Shown here piece by piece: positions 23,173 to 31,995 of a stretch of DNA of 56,779 bases. Numbering within the stretch: position 1 is the first letter of the stretch; every line of letters begins with the position of its first letter. The position numbers and the translations under genes are program-made. The notes beneath the pieces are model-generated. The model was not told the origin of the DNA. It saw only the letters and a list, made by a program, of their open reading frames with translations, and searched no databases. The stretch is from Prevotella sp. (GTDB lineage Bacteria > Bacteroidota > Bacteroidia > Bacteroidales > Bacteroidaceae), in contig JAILBT010000002.1 of NCBI GenBank assembly GCA_024680755.1, positions 1 through 56,779 of the forward strand. The letters run 5' to 3'.

Positions 23173-24663
23173 TCACAGCTTTACCTTCAGCTGTCGCGGC
23201 TTGCTCTCGTTCTGCAGCCTGTCCAATGCTGTTACGACGTATGTATAGCTTGTGTTACCGTCGATGTATGGCAGCTGTATCTGCGTGTCGGCGGTTATGC
23301 ACACTATGTTTGCCGGATTCTTGATATTCACGTCCTGTCCCTTTTCAAAGCGATAGACCACATATTTCGTGGCCTCGTTTTTCCAGCCCTTGCCCCTTGG
23401 TGCCTTCCATGTCAGGCAGTGGCCGCCGGCGTTCCATGTGTCGTCGAGCGAGCGCACCTTCTTGGGGGCTTTGCCGTCGATGAATGACATGGTGGGCTGC
23501 AGCGCAGGGTATCGCCAGTAGCGTGTGGCGAGCATGGTGGCATAGTTGCCCGGATTGTCAACCGCCATCTTGGCATACCAGAGCACAGTGCCCTGCACAT
23601 GGGGGTTGATTTCGTGCAGCACATGCTTGGCCATCTGCTGGTGGTGTGCAGGGTCGTCGGGGTCGGCATGGCTCACGGTCCGCTCCACGTCTTCGCCAAT
23701 GTAGAGCGGTCGCTTCGAGGCATATCGGTTCCACCAGCGTATCAGCTCGGCATAGTCGGCGCGGCTGTGGCCTATCTCCCAGTAGAGCTGTGGCACGTTA
23801 TAGTCCACCCAGCCGTTGTTCACCCATAGCAGCACGTCGGCATAAAGCTGGTCGTAGTTCTGCAGGCCGTTGGTGTTGCTGCCTATGTTCGAGTTTTGCT
23901 TGTTGCGGTAGATACCAAAGGGCGAGACACCGAATTTCACCCAGGGCTTGGTCTGGTGTATGGTCCGTCCCAGCTGCTCGATGAAGAGGCTGACATTGTA
24001 GCGTCGCCAGTCGCAGATGTCCTTTATTCCGTTTGAGGCCGCCCGGAATTGGTCTTGGTCTGGTATCTCTTGCCCTGCCACGGGGTAGGGGTAGAAATAG
24101 TCGTCGATGTGCAGGCCGTCGATGTCGTATCGCTGCACAATATCTTTCACCACGCGGCATATATAGTCGCGATTTTCCTGCAGCGCGGGATTTAGCAGCG
24201 TCAGTCCGTCGTAGTCGAAGCAACGCTCCGGATGTGTCACGGCGATGTGGCTGGGGGCCAACTGGCGTGTCACCTTGGTTCGGGCTCGGTAGGGGTTTAT
24301 CCATGCGTGCAGTTCCATGTTGCGAGCGTGACACTGTTCTGTCATCCATTCCAGCGGGTCCCAGAAAGGCTCTGGAGCCAGCCCCTGCTGTCCGGTCAGA
24401 AAGCGGCTCCACGGCTCTATGCTGCTGCTGTATAGCGCGTCACATTCGGGACGCACCTGGAAGATGATGGCGTTGACACCCATTTTCTGAAGCTCGTCCA
24501 GCTGGTAGCAGAGTGTCTGCTGCATGGCCGCTGTGCCTATACCCTCAAACTGTCCGTTGACACACTGTATCCACGCACCCCTGAACTGACGCTTATGCTG
24601 GGCGATAGCCGTCAGCGATGTCAGCAGCAGCAATACCATTACTGCTCGTATTTTCTTTTCCAT
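23173..24663 (-). CDS. Exported GH10-like (DUF187/GHL10) glycoside hydrolase
   Basis: A 496-residue secreted protein: signal peptide 1-21, then a TIM-barrel of the GHL10/DUF187 family starting at FRGAWIQCVNGQF. Markers are NAIIFQVRPECDALY, ELHAWINPYRAR, LLNPALQENRDYI and the catalytic-strand motif GLHIDDYFYPYP. The last 90 residues resemble an FN3-like beta domain (TKYVVYRF ... YTYVVTAL). Family members act on bacterial or host polysaccharides, some on peptidoglycan-linked glycans; the substrate here is unknown. It is transcribed alone from a promoter at 24692-24699. Confidence 0.87.
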   Translation of the reverse strand: MEKKIRAVMVLLLLTSLTAIAQHKRQFRGAWIQCVNGQFEGIGTAAMQQTLCYQLDELQKMGVNAIIFQVRPECDALYSSSIEPWSRFLTGQQGLAPEPFWDPLEWMTEQCHARNMELHAWINPYRARTKVTRQLAPSHIAVTHPERCFDYDGLTLLNPALQENRDYICRVVKDIVQRYDIDGLHIDDYFYPYPVAGQEIPDQDQFRAASNGIKDICDWRRYNVSLFIEQLGRTIHQTKPWVKFGVSPFGIYRNKQNSNIGSNTNGLQNYDQLYADVLLWVNNGWVDYNVPQLYWEIGHSRADYAELIRWWNRYASKRPLYIGEDVERTVSHADPDDPAHHQQMAKHVLHEINPHVQGTVLWYAKMAVDNPGNYATMLATRYWRYPALQPTMSFIDGKAPKKVRSLDDTWNAGGHCLTWKAPRGKGWKNEATKYVVYRFEKGQDVNIKNPANIVCITADTQIQLPYIDGNTSYTYVVTALDRLQNESKPRQLKVKL

Positions 24664-24691
24664 GAATATAATTTTAACATTTAGAACGCCG

Positions 24692-24699
24692 CAAAGGTA
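24692..24699 (-). promoter_or_regulatory. Promoter of the GH10-like gene
   Basis: Minus strand TACCTTTG with a TTTG (24722-24725) 22 bp upstream; leader about 25 nt. Confidence 0.55.
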
Positions 24700-24899
24700 C
24701 GACTTTTTTTGAATAATACATCAAATGCCAACTTTTTTATTTTGTAACCCGGCACTTCTCCTTTATGAGACATCTTGGCATGCTTGTTTATTTAAAACTG
24801 GAACATCAAATCAGGCAGTCTGTTCGTTGTTCCAAAATAAAAAGACAACCTTACAGGCCGGTGATTTTCTCTACATCGGAAGATTTTTCACCGTTTGTC

Positions 24900-24930
24900 T
24901 TGCTCGTTCAGGATAATGTTTGTACCTTTG
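24900..24930 (+). promoter_or_regulatory. topB: Promoter of topB
   Basis: TTG at 24900-24902, 20-bp spacer, TACCTTTG at 24923-24930. The leader to the TTG start at 24981 is about 45 nt. Confidence 0.6.
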
Positions 24931-24980
24931 CACTCCCCAAAAACATGTATATTCATTATATTTCATAAAAGCACAGCACA

Positions 24981-26810
24981 TTGATTGTTTGCATAGCAGA
25001 GAAACCAAGCGTAGCACGCGACATAGCTCGTATTCTGGGTGCCACGATGGACCGTCAGGGCTATATCGAGGGCAACGGCTATCAGGTGACGTGGACCTAC
25101 GGCCATCTGTGCACGCTGAAGGAGCCCCACGACTATCGCCCGGAGTGGCGCCACTGGTATCTGACCCATCTGCCGATGGTGCCTGCCCGTTTTGGCATTA
25201 AGTTGATTGACGAAGACTACATCAAGCGCCAGTTCGCCATCGTCGAGGCCCTGTTTCGCCAGGCAGAGCTGATTGTCAACTGTGGCGACGCCGGACAGGA
25301 GGGAGAGCTGATACAGCGCTGGGTGCTGCAGAAGACACAGGCCACATGTCCCGTCAAGCGGCTCTGGATATCGTCGATGACCGACGAGGCCATTCGCGAG
25401 GGCTTTGCCAACCTGAAGGATCAGCAGCAGTATGACTCGCTATATATGGCCGGTCTGTCGCGCGCCATCGGCGACTGGCTCCTCGGCATGAACGCCACAC
25501 GTCTCTACACGCTGAAGTATGGCCAGAACCGCCAGGTGCTGAGCATAGGCCGTGTGCAGACACCCACGCTGGCCCTCATCGTCAACAGGGAGAAAGAGAT
25601 ACAGCAGTTTAAGCCCGAGCCCTACTGGACGCTGACCACCGTCTATCGCGCCACTACGTTCAACGCCACCAAAGGCAAGTTCAGCAGCGAGGCCGACGGG
25701 CAGCAACTGCTGCAGGCCGTGACGGGCCGCCCCTTCACCGTGACCAAGGTGGAGAAGAAGCAAGGCCGCGAGCAGCCGCCACAGCTCTACGACCTGACAT
25801 CGCTGCAGGTTGATTGCAACCGACGCTTCGGCTATAGCGCAGAGCTGACGCTCAACCTGATACAACAGCTCTACGAGCAGAAACTCACCACCTACCCGCG
25901 AGTCGATACCACCTATCTGCCCGACGATGTCTATCCCAAGGTGGCAGACATTTGTCGCGGGCTGCAGGGCTATCAGCGCTACACAGGCTGGATACTCCGA
26001 CAGGAGAAGATACAAAAGTCGAAGCGCGTGTTCGACACGTCGAAGGTGACCGACCACCACGCCATCATCCCCACAGGCATCCCTGCCACAGGTCTCAGCG
26101 ACATGCAGCGTGCTGTCTATGACCTTGTGACGCGACGCTTCCTCAGCGTTTTCCTGCCCGACTGCCTCTTTGCCACCACCACCGTCATGGGCGAAGTGCG
26201 CAATGCCGAGGCCATGACGGGACCGGTGTCTGTAGAGTTCAAGGCCACGGGCAAGACTATCTTGAACCCGGGCTGGCGTGTGCTCTACGAGAAGCTGTCG
26301 CTGAAGCAGGACGGCAAGAACGACGACGAGAAGACGTTGCCAGCCTTCGAGCAAGGCGAGAGCGGACCTCACGAGCCATCACTGACGCAACACTTTACCC
26401 AGCCTCCAAAGCATTACACCGAAGCTACGTTGCTGCGTGCTATGGAGACTGCCGGCCGCTTTGTCGATAACGACGAACTGCGTGCCGCTATGAAGGAGAA
26501 TGGCATAGGACGGCCTTCAAGCAGAGCCGGCATTATCGAGACCCTCTTCAAGCGCCACTACATACGCCGGGAAAAGAAAGCACTCGTGGCCACGCCCATG
26601 GGCATCGAGCTGATAGACCTCATACACGAAGACCTGCTGAAAAGTTGCGAGCTGACGGGCATTTGGGAGAAGAAGCTACGCGACATCGAACACCATCGCT
26701 ATCAGGCCGAGCGCTTCATCGACGAGCTGAAGCAGCAGGTGGCCGACATCGTGCAGCAGGTAATGACTGACCCCGGAAACCGTCGCTTAACACTCTCTGT
26801 GCCAACATAA
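24981..26810 (+). CDS. topB: DNA topoisomerase III (type IA)
   Basis: A 609-residue type IA topoisomerase. The Toprim domain begins at once (IVCIAEKPSVARDIA) and holds NCGDAGQEGELIQRW; the catalytic tyrosine is Y305 in TTYPRVDTTYL, and GIGRPSSRAGIIETL is the conserved domain III/I block. It relaxes or decatenates DNA through single-strand passage. The start must be TTG at 24981: an in-frame stop lies 12 bp upstream and the conserved N-terminus starts at that codon. It lacks C-terminal zinc ribbons, so it is at the short end of the family. Confidence 0.93.
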   Translation: MIVCIAEKPSVARDIARILGATMDRQGYIEGNGYQVTWTYGHLCTLKEPHDYRPEWRHWYLTHLPMVPARFGIKLIDEDYIKRQFAIVEALFRQAELIVNCGDAGQEGELIQRWVLQKTQATCPVKRLWISSMTDEAIREGFANLKDQQQYDSLYMAGLSRAIGDWLLGMNATRLYTLKYGQNRQVLSIGRVQTPTLALIVNREKEIQQFKPEPYWTLTTVYRATTFNATKGKFSSEADGQQLLQAVTGRPFTVTKVEKKQGREQPPQLYDLTSLQVDCNRRFGYSAELTLNLIQQLYEQKLTTYPRVDTTYLPDDVYPKVADICRGLQGYQRYTGWILRQEKIQKSKRVFDTSKVTDHHAIIPTGIPATGLSDMQRAVYDLVTRRFLSVFLPDCLFATTTVMGEVRNAEAMTGPVSVEFKATGKTILNPGWRVLYEKLSLKQDGKNDDEKTLPAFEQGESGPHEPSLTQHFTQPPKHYTEATLLRAMETAGRFVDNDELRAAMKENGIGRPSSRAGIIETLFKRHYIRREKKALVATPMGIELIDLIHEDLLKSCELTGIWEKKLRDIEHHRYQAERFIDELKQQVADIVQQVMTDPGNRRLTLSVPT

Positions 26811-26851
26811 ATCAAGACCAAACGACGACACTCGATTTTATGCAGGAAAAA

Positions 26852-26883
26852 TTTGGCGCTTTCACGAAAAAGTCGTACCTTTG
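26852..26883 (+). promoter_or_regulatory. rpsO: Promoter of rpsO
   Basis: TTTG (26852-26855), 20-bp spacer, TACCTTTG (26876-26883), a full match to the Bacteroidetes consensus. The leader is about 65 nt, long enough for S15 autoregulation, though I see no defined fold. Confidence 0.8.
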
Positions 26884-26953
26884 CAGCCGCTTTAGATAAA
26901 AGCAAAAATACACAGTTTTTATTATCTATCTTTTTTCAATCAATTCATTCACA

Positions 26954-27223
26954 ATGTACTTAGATCAAGCTAAGAAGAAAGAGATCTTTGGACAATACGG
27001 GAAGTCTAACACCGATACTGGTTCTGCTGAGAGCCAGATAGCGTTGTTCTCATACCGTATTTCCCATCTGACGGAGCACCTGAAGCAGAACCGTAAAGAT
27101 CATAGTACCGCCCGTGCGCTGACCATGCTTGTCGGCCGTCGCCGCAAGCTGCTGGCCTATCTGAAGGATCGCGACATTGAGCGCTACCGCGCCATAGTCA
27201 AGGCTCTCGGCCTGCGCAAGTAG
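26954..27223 (+). CDS. rpsO: 30S ribosomal protein S15
   Basis: An 89-residue protein of normal family length. The S15 pattern is clear: [23 protein letters not shown]-x2-KDHSTARAL and [11 protein letters not shown]. It binds 16S rRNA helices 20-22 during small-subunit assembly. Monocistronic, with its own promoter and a strong terminator. Confidence 0.97.
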   Translation: MYLDQAKKKEIFGQYGKSNTDTGSAESQIALFSYRISHLTEHLKQNRKDHSTARALTMLVGRRRKLLAYLKDRDIERYRAIVKALGLRK

Positions 27224-27240
27224 TTTGTACTGAAAGAACG

Positions 27241-27290
27241 AAGCCTCGTGAGTTGCCTGGTGAACACAGGCCGCACGAGGCTTTCTCTTT
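27241..27290 (+). terminator. Terminator of rpsO
   Basis: AAGCCTCGTG (27241-27250) pairs with CACGAGGCTT (27274-27283), with an inner GCCTG/CAGGC stem, followed by a pyrimidine-rich T-tract. Confidence 0.85.
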
Positions 27291-27295
27291 CTGTT

Positions 27296-27327
27296 TTTGT
27301 TCTTTTGTAAACAAATTCTATTTTTGT
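27296..27327 (+). promoter_or_regulatory. Promoter of the glucan phosphorylase gene
   Basis: TTTG (27296-27299), 20-bp spacer, TATTTTTG (27320-27327); leader about 40 nt. Confidence 0.65.
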
Positions 27328-27374
27328 TTTTTGGGTAAACAAACACGTTACAACATACACATTAATATTATATT

Positions 27375-29942
27375 ATGAAGATTAAAGCCGACTACGTTAA
27401 CGCCCCTCAATGGAGAGAGCTGGCTGTTAAATCAACTTTGCCCGAAGAGCTGAAATGTCTGGGCGAGATTGCCCACAACATGTGGTGGGTATGGAACTAT
27501 GAGGCTCGCGACCTGTTCCGCGACATCGATCCCGAGCTCTACCACGATGTGCGCCACAACCCCGTCATGCTGTTGGAGCGTCTCTCTTTCGCCCGCAAGC
27601 AAGCCATACTGAACGACAAGGCTCTTATGAAGCGCATAAAAGATGTCTATCAGCTCTTCCGCACCTATATGGATGTCGAGCCCGACAGCAAGCGCCCCTC
27701 TGTGGCCTATTTCTCGATGGAATATGGTATCCACTCGGCTCTGAAGATATACAGTGGCGGCCTGGGCATGTTGGCCGGCGACTACCTGAAGGAGGCCAGC
27801 GACAGCAACGTGGATATGTGTGCCGTGGGCTTCCTCTATCGCTTTGGCTATTTCACACAGTCGCTCTCGATGGACGGACAGCAGATAGCAAAATACGATG
27901 CGCAGAACTTCAACTCAATACCCGTGGAGCGTGTCTATGATAAAGACGGTCGCCCGCTGGTGGTCGATGTGCCCTACAACAACTATCAGGTGCATGCATA
28001 CGTCTGGGTGGTCAACGTGGGCCGTATCAAGCTCTACCTGCTTGACACCGACAACGACATGAACTCAGAGTTCGACAAGCCCATCACTCACTCGCTCTAC
28101 GGCGGCGACTGGGAAAATCGTCTCAAGCAGGAGATACTGCTCGGCATAGGTGGCGTTCTGCTGCTCAATAAGTTGGGTATCAAGAAAGACATCTACCACT
28201 GCAACGAGGGGCACGCCGCGCTGTGCAACCTGCAGCGCCTGTGCGACTATATTGACAGCGGCCTCACCTTCAACCAGGCACTTGAGCTGGTGCGTGCCAG
28301 CGGCCTCTACACCGTCCACACACCCGTGCCCGCCGGCCACGACTATTTTGACGAGGGCCTCTTCGGAAAGTACATGGGTGGCTACCCGCAGAAGCTGGGC
28401 ATTTCATGGGACGAGTTCATCGGCATGGGACGCACCAATCCTGACGACCATTCGGAGAAGTTCTGCATGAGCACCTTCGCCTGCAACACATGCCAGGAGG
28501 TCAACGGCGTGTCTATGCTCCACGGAAAAGTGTCGCAGAAAATGTTCAACGACATCTGGCGCGGCTACTATCCCAGTGAGAACCATGTGGGCTACGTCAC
28601 CAACGGCGTACACTTCCCCACATGGGCTGCCACCGAGTGGCGCAAGCTGTATGCAAAGTATTTCGACAAGAGCTTTATGAGCGACCAGTCGAACCAGAAG
28701 ATCTGGGAGGCCATCTACCAGTGTCCCGACGAGGAGGTGTGGAAAACGCGCATGGCTCTGAAGCAGAAGCTGGTCGATTACATCAAGGAACAGTTCCGCG
28801 ACACATGGCTGCGCAACCAGGGCGACCCCTCGCGTGTGGTCTCGCTGCTTGAGCGCATCAATCCCAACGCCCTCATCATCGGCTTCTGCCGGCGCTTTGC
28901 CACCTACAAGCGCGCACACCTGCTCTTCACCGACCTGGACCGTCTGGCCAAGATCGTCAACGACCCCGAGCGCCCCGTGCAGTTCCTCTTCTCGGGCAAG
29001 GCACACCCTGCCGACGGCGCCGGACAGGGACTCATCAAGCGTATCTACGAGATTTCGCAGCGACCCGAGTTCCTCGGCAAGATAATCTTCCTTGAAGACT
29101 ACGACTTCCTGCTGGCACGCCGACTTGTCTCTGGTGTCGATATATGGATGAACACACCCACACGCCCCTTGGAGGCCAGTGGAACCTCGGGCGAGAAGGC
29201 CGAGATGAACGGCGTGGTCAACCTATCGGTCAAGGACGGCTGGTGGCTTGAGGGCTATCGCGAGGGGGCCGGTTGGGCTCTGACAGAGAAGCGCACCTAC
29301 CAGAACCAGGGCTATCAGGACCAGCTCGACGCAGCCACCATCTATTCGCTGCTTGAAAACGAGATTATTCCCCTCTACTACAAGAAGAACAAGAAGGGCT
29401 ACTCGGAAGACTGGATCAAGGTTGTCAAGAACTCCATCGCGCAGATTGCTCCCCACTATACCATGAAGCGCCAGCTGGACGACTACTACTCGAAGTTCTA
29501 CGAGAAGGAGGCCAAGCGCTTCAAGAAACTCTCGGCCAATGACAACCGCCTGGCCAAGGACATCGCCCTGTGGAAAGAGACCGTGGCCGAGCGCTGGGAC
29601 TCGATACGCGTGGTAAGCGCCGAAACCAACCAGGACCTCAACGCCATTGAGGCTGGCAACGACTTCACGCTGCGCTACGTCATCGACGAGCAGGGATTGG
29701 ACAACGCCATCGCGCTGGAGAAGGTCAATGTCTATACCGACAAAGACGGCGAGGAGAAGATATTCAGCATCGAGCCGTTTGAAGTGAAGAGCCACGATGG
29801 CAACCTCTATACCTTCGAGTGCAACTGCACACCGCGTCAGCCGGGCTTCTACAAGAGTGCCATACGCATGTATCCTAAGAACGACCTGCTGCCCCACCGA
29901 CAGGACTTCTGCTACGTCAAGTGGCTTGAGTTGCCGCTCTGA
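27375..29942 (+). CDS. glgP: Alpha-glucan (glycogen/maltodextrin) phosphorylase, GT35, DUF3417 type
   Basis: An 855-residue cytosolic enzyme releasing glucose-1-phosphate from alpha-1,4-glucans. An N-terminal DUF3417 region (about 15-130, [17 protein letters not shown]) precedes the phosphorylase fold with [22 protein letters not shown] and HCNEGHAAL. The pyridoxal-phosphate lysine is K608 in [14 protein letters not shown]. This is the TIGR02094-type phosphorylase common in Bacteroidetes and distinct from E. coli GlgP. It is transcribed alone, with a promoter and a textbook terminator. Confidence 0.93.
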   Translation: MKIKADYVNAPQWRELAVKSTLPEELKCLGEIAHNMWWVWNYEARDLFRDIDPELYHDVRHNPVMLLERLSFARKQAILNDKALMKRIKDVYQLFRTYMDVEPDSKRPSVAYFSMEYGIHSALKIYSGGLGMLAGDYLKEASDSNVDMCAVGFLYRFGYFTQSLSMDGQQIAKYDAQNFNSIPVERVYDKDGRPLVVDVPYNNYQVHAYVWVVNVGRIKLYLLDTDNDMNSEFDKPITHSLYGGDWENRLKQEILLGIGGVLLLNKLGIKKDIYHCNEGHAALCNLQRLCDYIDSGLTFNQALELVRASGLYTVHTPVPAGHDYFDEGLFGKYMGGYPQKLGISWDEFIGMGRTNPDDHSEKFCMSTFACNTCQEVNGVSMLHGKVSQKMFNDIWRGYYPSENHVGYVTNGVHFPTWAATEWRKLYAKYFDKSFMSDQSNQKIWEAIYQCPDEEVWKTRMALKQKLVDYIKEQFRDTWLRNQGDPSRVVSLLERINPNALIIGFCRRFATYKRAHLLFTDLDRLAKIVNDPERPVQFLFSGKAHPADGAGQGLIKRIYEISQRPEFLGKIIFLEDYDFLLARRLVSGVDIWMNTPTRPLEASGTSGEKAEMNGVVNLSVKDGWWLEGYREGAGWALTEKRTYQNQGYQDQLDAATIYSLLENEIIPLYYKKNKKGYSEDWIKVVKNSIAQIAPHYTMKRQLDDYYSKFYEKEAKRFKKLSANDNRLAKDIALWKETVAERWDSIRVVSAETNQDLNAIEAGNDFTLRYVIDEQGLDNAIALEKVNVYTDKDGEEKIFSIEPFEVKSHDGNLYTFECNCTPRQPGFYKSAIRMYPKNDLLPHRQDFCYVKWLELPL

Positions 29943-30028
29943 CAGGCTTCGGTCTGCTATAAAGACGAACGACTGAAAATACACAGTGGCACAGGCTGAC
30001 AGCAGCCGTGACACAACATGATAAAAGG

Positions 30029-30067
30029 CTCACGTCCGCCAAAGATGGCGGACGTGAGACTTTTTTT
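30029..30067 (+). terminator. Terminator of the glucan phosphorylase gene
   Basis: A perfect 13-bp stem (CTCACGTCCGCCA, 30029-30041, with 30046-30058), 4-nt loop, then AC and seven T. Confidence 0.92.
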
Positions 30068-30164
30068 CTGACAGACCAGCGAGTTGCACCGGATAGAAAC
30101 ACTCTAAATGCGGGGGAGGAGAAGCATAGAGGCAAAAATCTGCAGCCTTGCAAATTCCATGCTT

Positions 30165-31571
30165 TCAGCTCTCAATATCCTCGTCGCTCATCTCGTCGTC
30201 AAGTCGGTCGGACCAAAGGTATTTCTTGGTCTCGCGTGCAGCCACCGAGCTCAGCAATAGCAGACAAATCAGGTTGGGTATGGTCATCAGGGCGTTCATG
30301 CAGTCGGCCAGATTCCAGATAAAGTCGAGACTGGCAATGCTGCCAACGAAGAGGGCTGCTATGTACATTATCTGATACAGACGTACAATTAACTCTCTGC
30401 GGACTCCTGTCGGCCTGCCTTTCAGCAAGCTGTTTGCTATGTAGTTGACACCTCCCAGACCGTAGTAGCTCCAGCCCAATATGGTGCTGAAAGCGAATGT
30501 GAGTATGCCAAACGTGAGTAGCGGAGCTCCAACGTATGGTATCTTCTCGAAGGCCACCTTGGTCAGTGCAGCCCCGTCGGCATAGCTGATGTCGGGATAG
30601 GCCAGTATGCTTGACACAAGCACCAGTCCGGTCATGGCGCAGATGACCACGGTGTCCCAGAACGTGCCAGTGCTCGACACCAGCGCCTGTCGCACGGGGT
30701 TACGTGTCTGTGCGGCAGCTGCCACGATGGGGGCCGAGCCCATGCCACTCTCGTTGGAGAACAGTCCGCGAGCGATGCCGTAACGTGCGGCCATCGTTAC
30801 CGTGGCACCCACGAAGCCGCCGCCGGCTGCCGCCGGATTAAAGGCTGAGCAGACAATCAGCTCTGCCGCGTCGGCCAGATATCTGCCGTTCATGCAGAGT
30901 ATGGCCACGCAACCCACCACATACAGCACAGCCATCAGTGGTACGAAAACGGTACATACGCGGGCTATTGACTTCACGCCACCAAGGATGACCGTGGCAG
31001 CCAGCAGGCACACCACAATGCCCGCCGCCCATGTAGGCACGCTGAAGGTCTCGTTGGCGAGCAGGGCAATGCTGTTGGCCTGCACCGTACAGCCTATGCC
31101 GAAGGCTGCCATGGCGGTAAACACCGCAAAGAGCATCGCCAGCCAGCGCAGGCCCAGACCGCGCTCCAGGGCATACATCGGTCCGCCGTAAGTATGGCCG
31201 TCGGTGCCTTTCACGCGATATTTCACGGCCAGCAGTCCCTCGGCATACTTTGTTGATATGCCGAAGATGCCCGTCAGCCAGCACCACATCACGGCACCGG
31301 GGCCGCCCAGGGCCACCGCTGTGGCCACACCGACGATGTTGCCTGTGCCTATGGTGGCGGCAAGGGCTGTGGCCAGGGCGCCAAACTGGCTCACATCGCC
31401 ACCGGCATTGGCATCCTGTCTCACCGACAGGCGTATGCCAGTCAGAAGCCTGCGCTGGGGCACACCCAGCCTGAAGGTCAGAAAGATGTGGGTGCCCAGC
31501 AGAAGGATCATCATTGGCCAGCCCCACAGCCATGAGCTGAGTAGCGACAGCAGTTCGTTGATAGCGTCCAT
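30165..31571 (-). CDS. Alanine/glycine:cation (Na+) symporter, AGCS family
   Basis: A 468-residue inner-membrane transporter from the ATG at 31571 with about eleven TM segments. AGCS markers are visible: QFGALATALAATIGTGNIVGVATA near the N-terminus (about residues 75-100), FGISTKYAEGLLAVKYR and NESGMGSAPIVAAAA. It imports alanine or glycine with sodium. The frame is open 66 codons further upstream, but the family N-terminus begins at MDAINELLSLLSSW and the promoter -7 box at 31662-31669 lies inside that extension. Confidence 0.92.
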   Translation of the reverse strand: MDAINELLSLLSSWLWGWPMMILLLGTHIFLTFRLGVPQRRLLTGIRLSVRQDANAGGDVSQFGALATALAATIGTGNIVGVATAVALGGPGAVMWCWLTGIFGISTKYAEGLLAVKYRVKGTDGHTYGGPMYALERGLGLRWLAMLFAVFTAMAAFGIGCTVQANSIALLANETFSVPTWAAGIVVCLLAATVILGGVKSIARVCTVFVPLMAVLYVVGCVAILCMNGRYLADAAELIVCSAFNPAAAGGGFVGATVTMAARYGIARGLFSNESGMGSAPIVAAAAQTRNPVRQALVSSTGTFWDTVVICAMTGLVLVSSILAYPDISYADGAALTKVAFEKIPYVGAPLLTFGILTFAFSTILGWSYYGLGGVNYIANSLLKGRPTGVRRELIVRLYQIMYIAALFVGSIASLDFIWNLADCMNALMTIPNLICLLLLSSVAARETKKYLWSDRLDDEMSDEDIES

Positions 31572-31661
31572 GTAGGGAGAAATGTTAAATTGAGAACGTC
31601 GTGGTGAGACTGCGACGGTGGGGCAGTTCACCTGACCGGCCATGTTATATGGTTCCGCCTG

Positions 31662-31669
31662 CAAATTTA
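31662..31669 (-). promoter_or_regulatory. -7 promoter box of the symporter gene
   Basis: Minus strand TAAATTTGCAG; leader about 85 nt to the ATG at 31571. The -33 element is weak. Confidence 0.5.
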
Positions 31670-31819
31670 CGCTTTTTATTTCGTTTGGCTGCAAGGAGCG
31701 TGGGGCAAATGTTCGGACAGACCTTCGTTTTTGACCTAAATTGTCAATAGCAACAGGAAATAGCCACACGTCGGGGCCGATGGCTGAGAAAAGGCGGGTG
31801 CTAAATCAGCATGGATTTT

Positions 31820-31851
31820 TTTGGCTGTTAAAAATATAATGTGTAACTTTG
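31820..31851 (+). promoter_or_regulatory. Promoter of the ileS operon
   Basis: TTTG (31820-31823), 20-bp spacer, TAACTTTG (31844-31851), matching the rpsO and tmRNA promoters exactly in spacing. Confidence 0.75.
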
Positions 31852-31995
31852 CCCCCCAAAATAAAGAACCGCGAGTCATGGCGACCATGAACGCCTACTG
31901 GAAGTGTAAGGTCGTGACAGGTCGGCACATGATGGTAAAGCGTAAGAGCAAGCGGCAGTTTGAGCAGAAACATATAAAAATAGTAAATAAGAAAG

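Larger units (their letters stand above)
24664..24980. other. Divergent promoter region between the GH10-like gene and topB
   Basis: About 317 bp. It holds TACCTTTG boxes for both directions: minus strand at 24692-24699 and plus strand at 24923-24930. Between them is AT-rich sequence with a T-run near 24704-24710. I see no gene, hairpin or repeat. Confidence 0.6.
31572..31995. other. Divergent promoter region between the symporter gene and ileS
   Basis: 424 bp with two promoters: minus-strand TAAATTTG (31662-31669) and the plus-strand ileS promoter (31820-31851). The ileS leader is about 140 nt. Short frames in it are not convincing genes. No repeat is seen. Confidence 0.6.

Noticed and set aside
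30165..31769. Long N-terminal extension of the symporter
   Set aside because: Extension contains the promoter box and no family residues; ATG 31571 fits.
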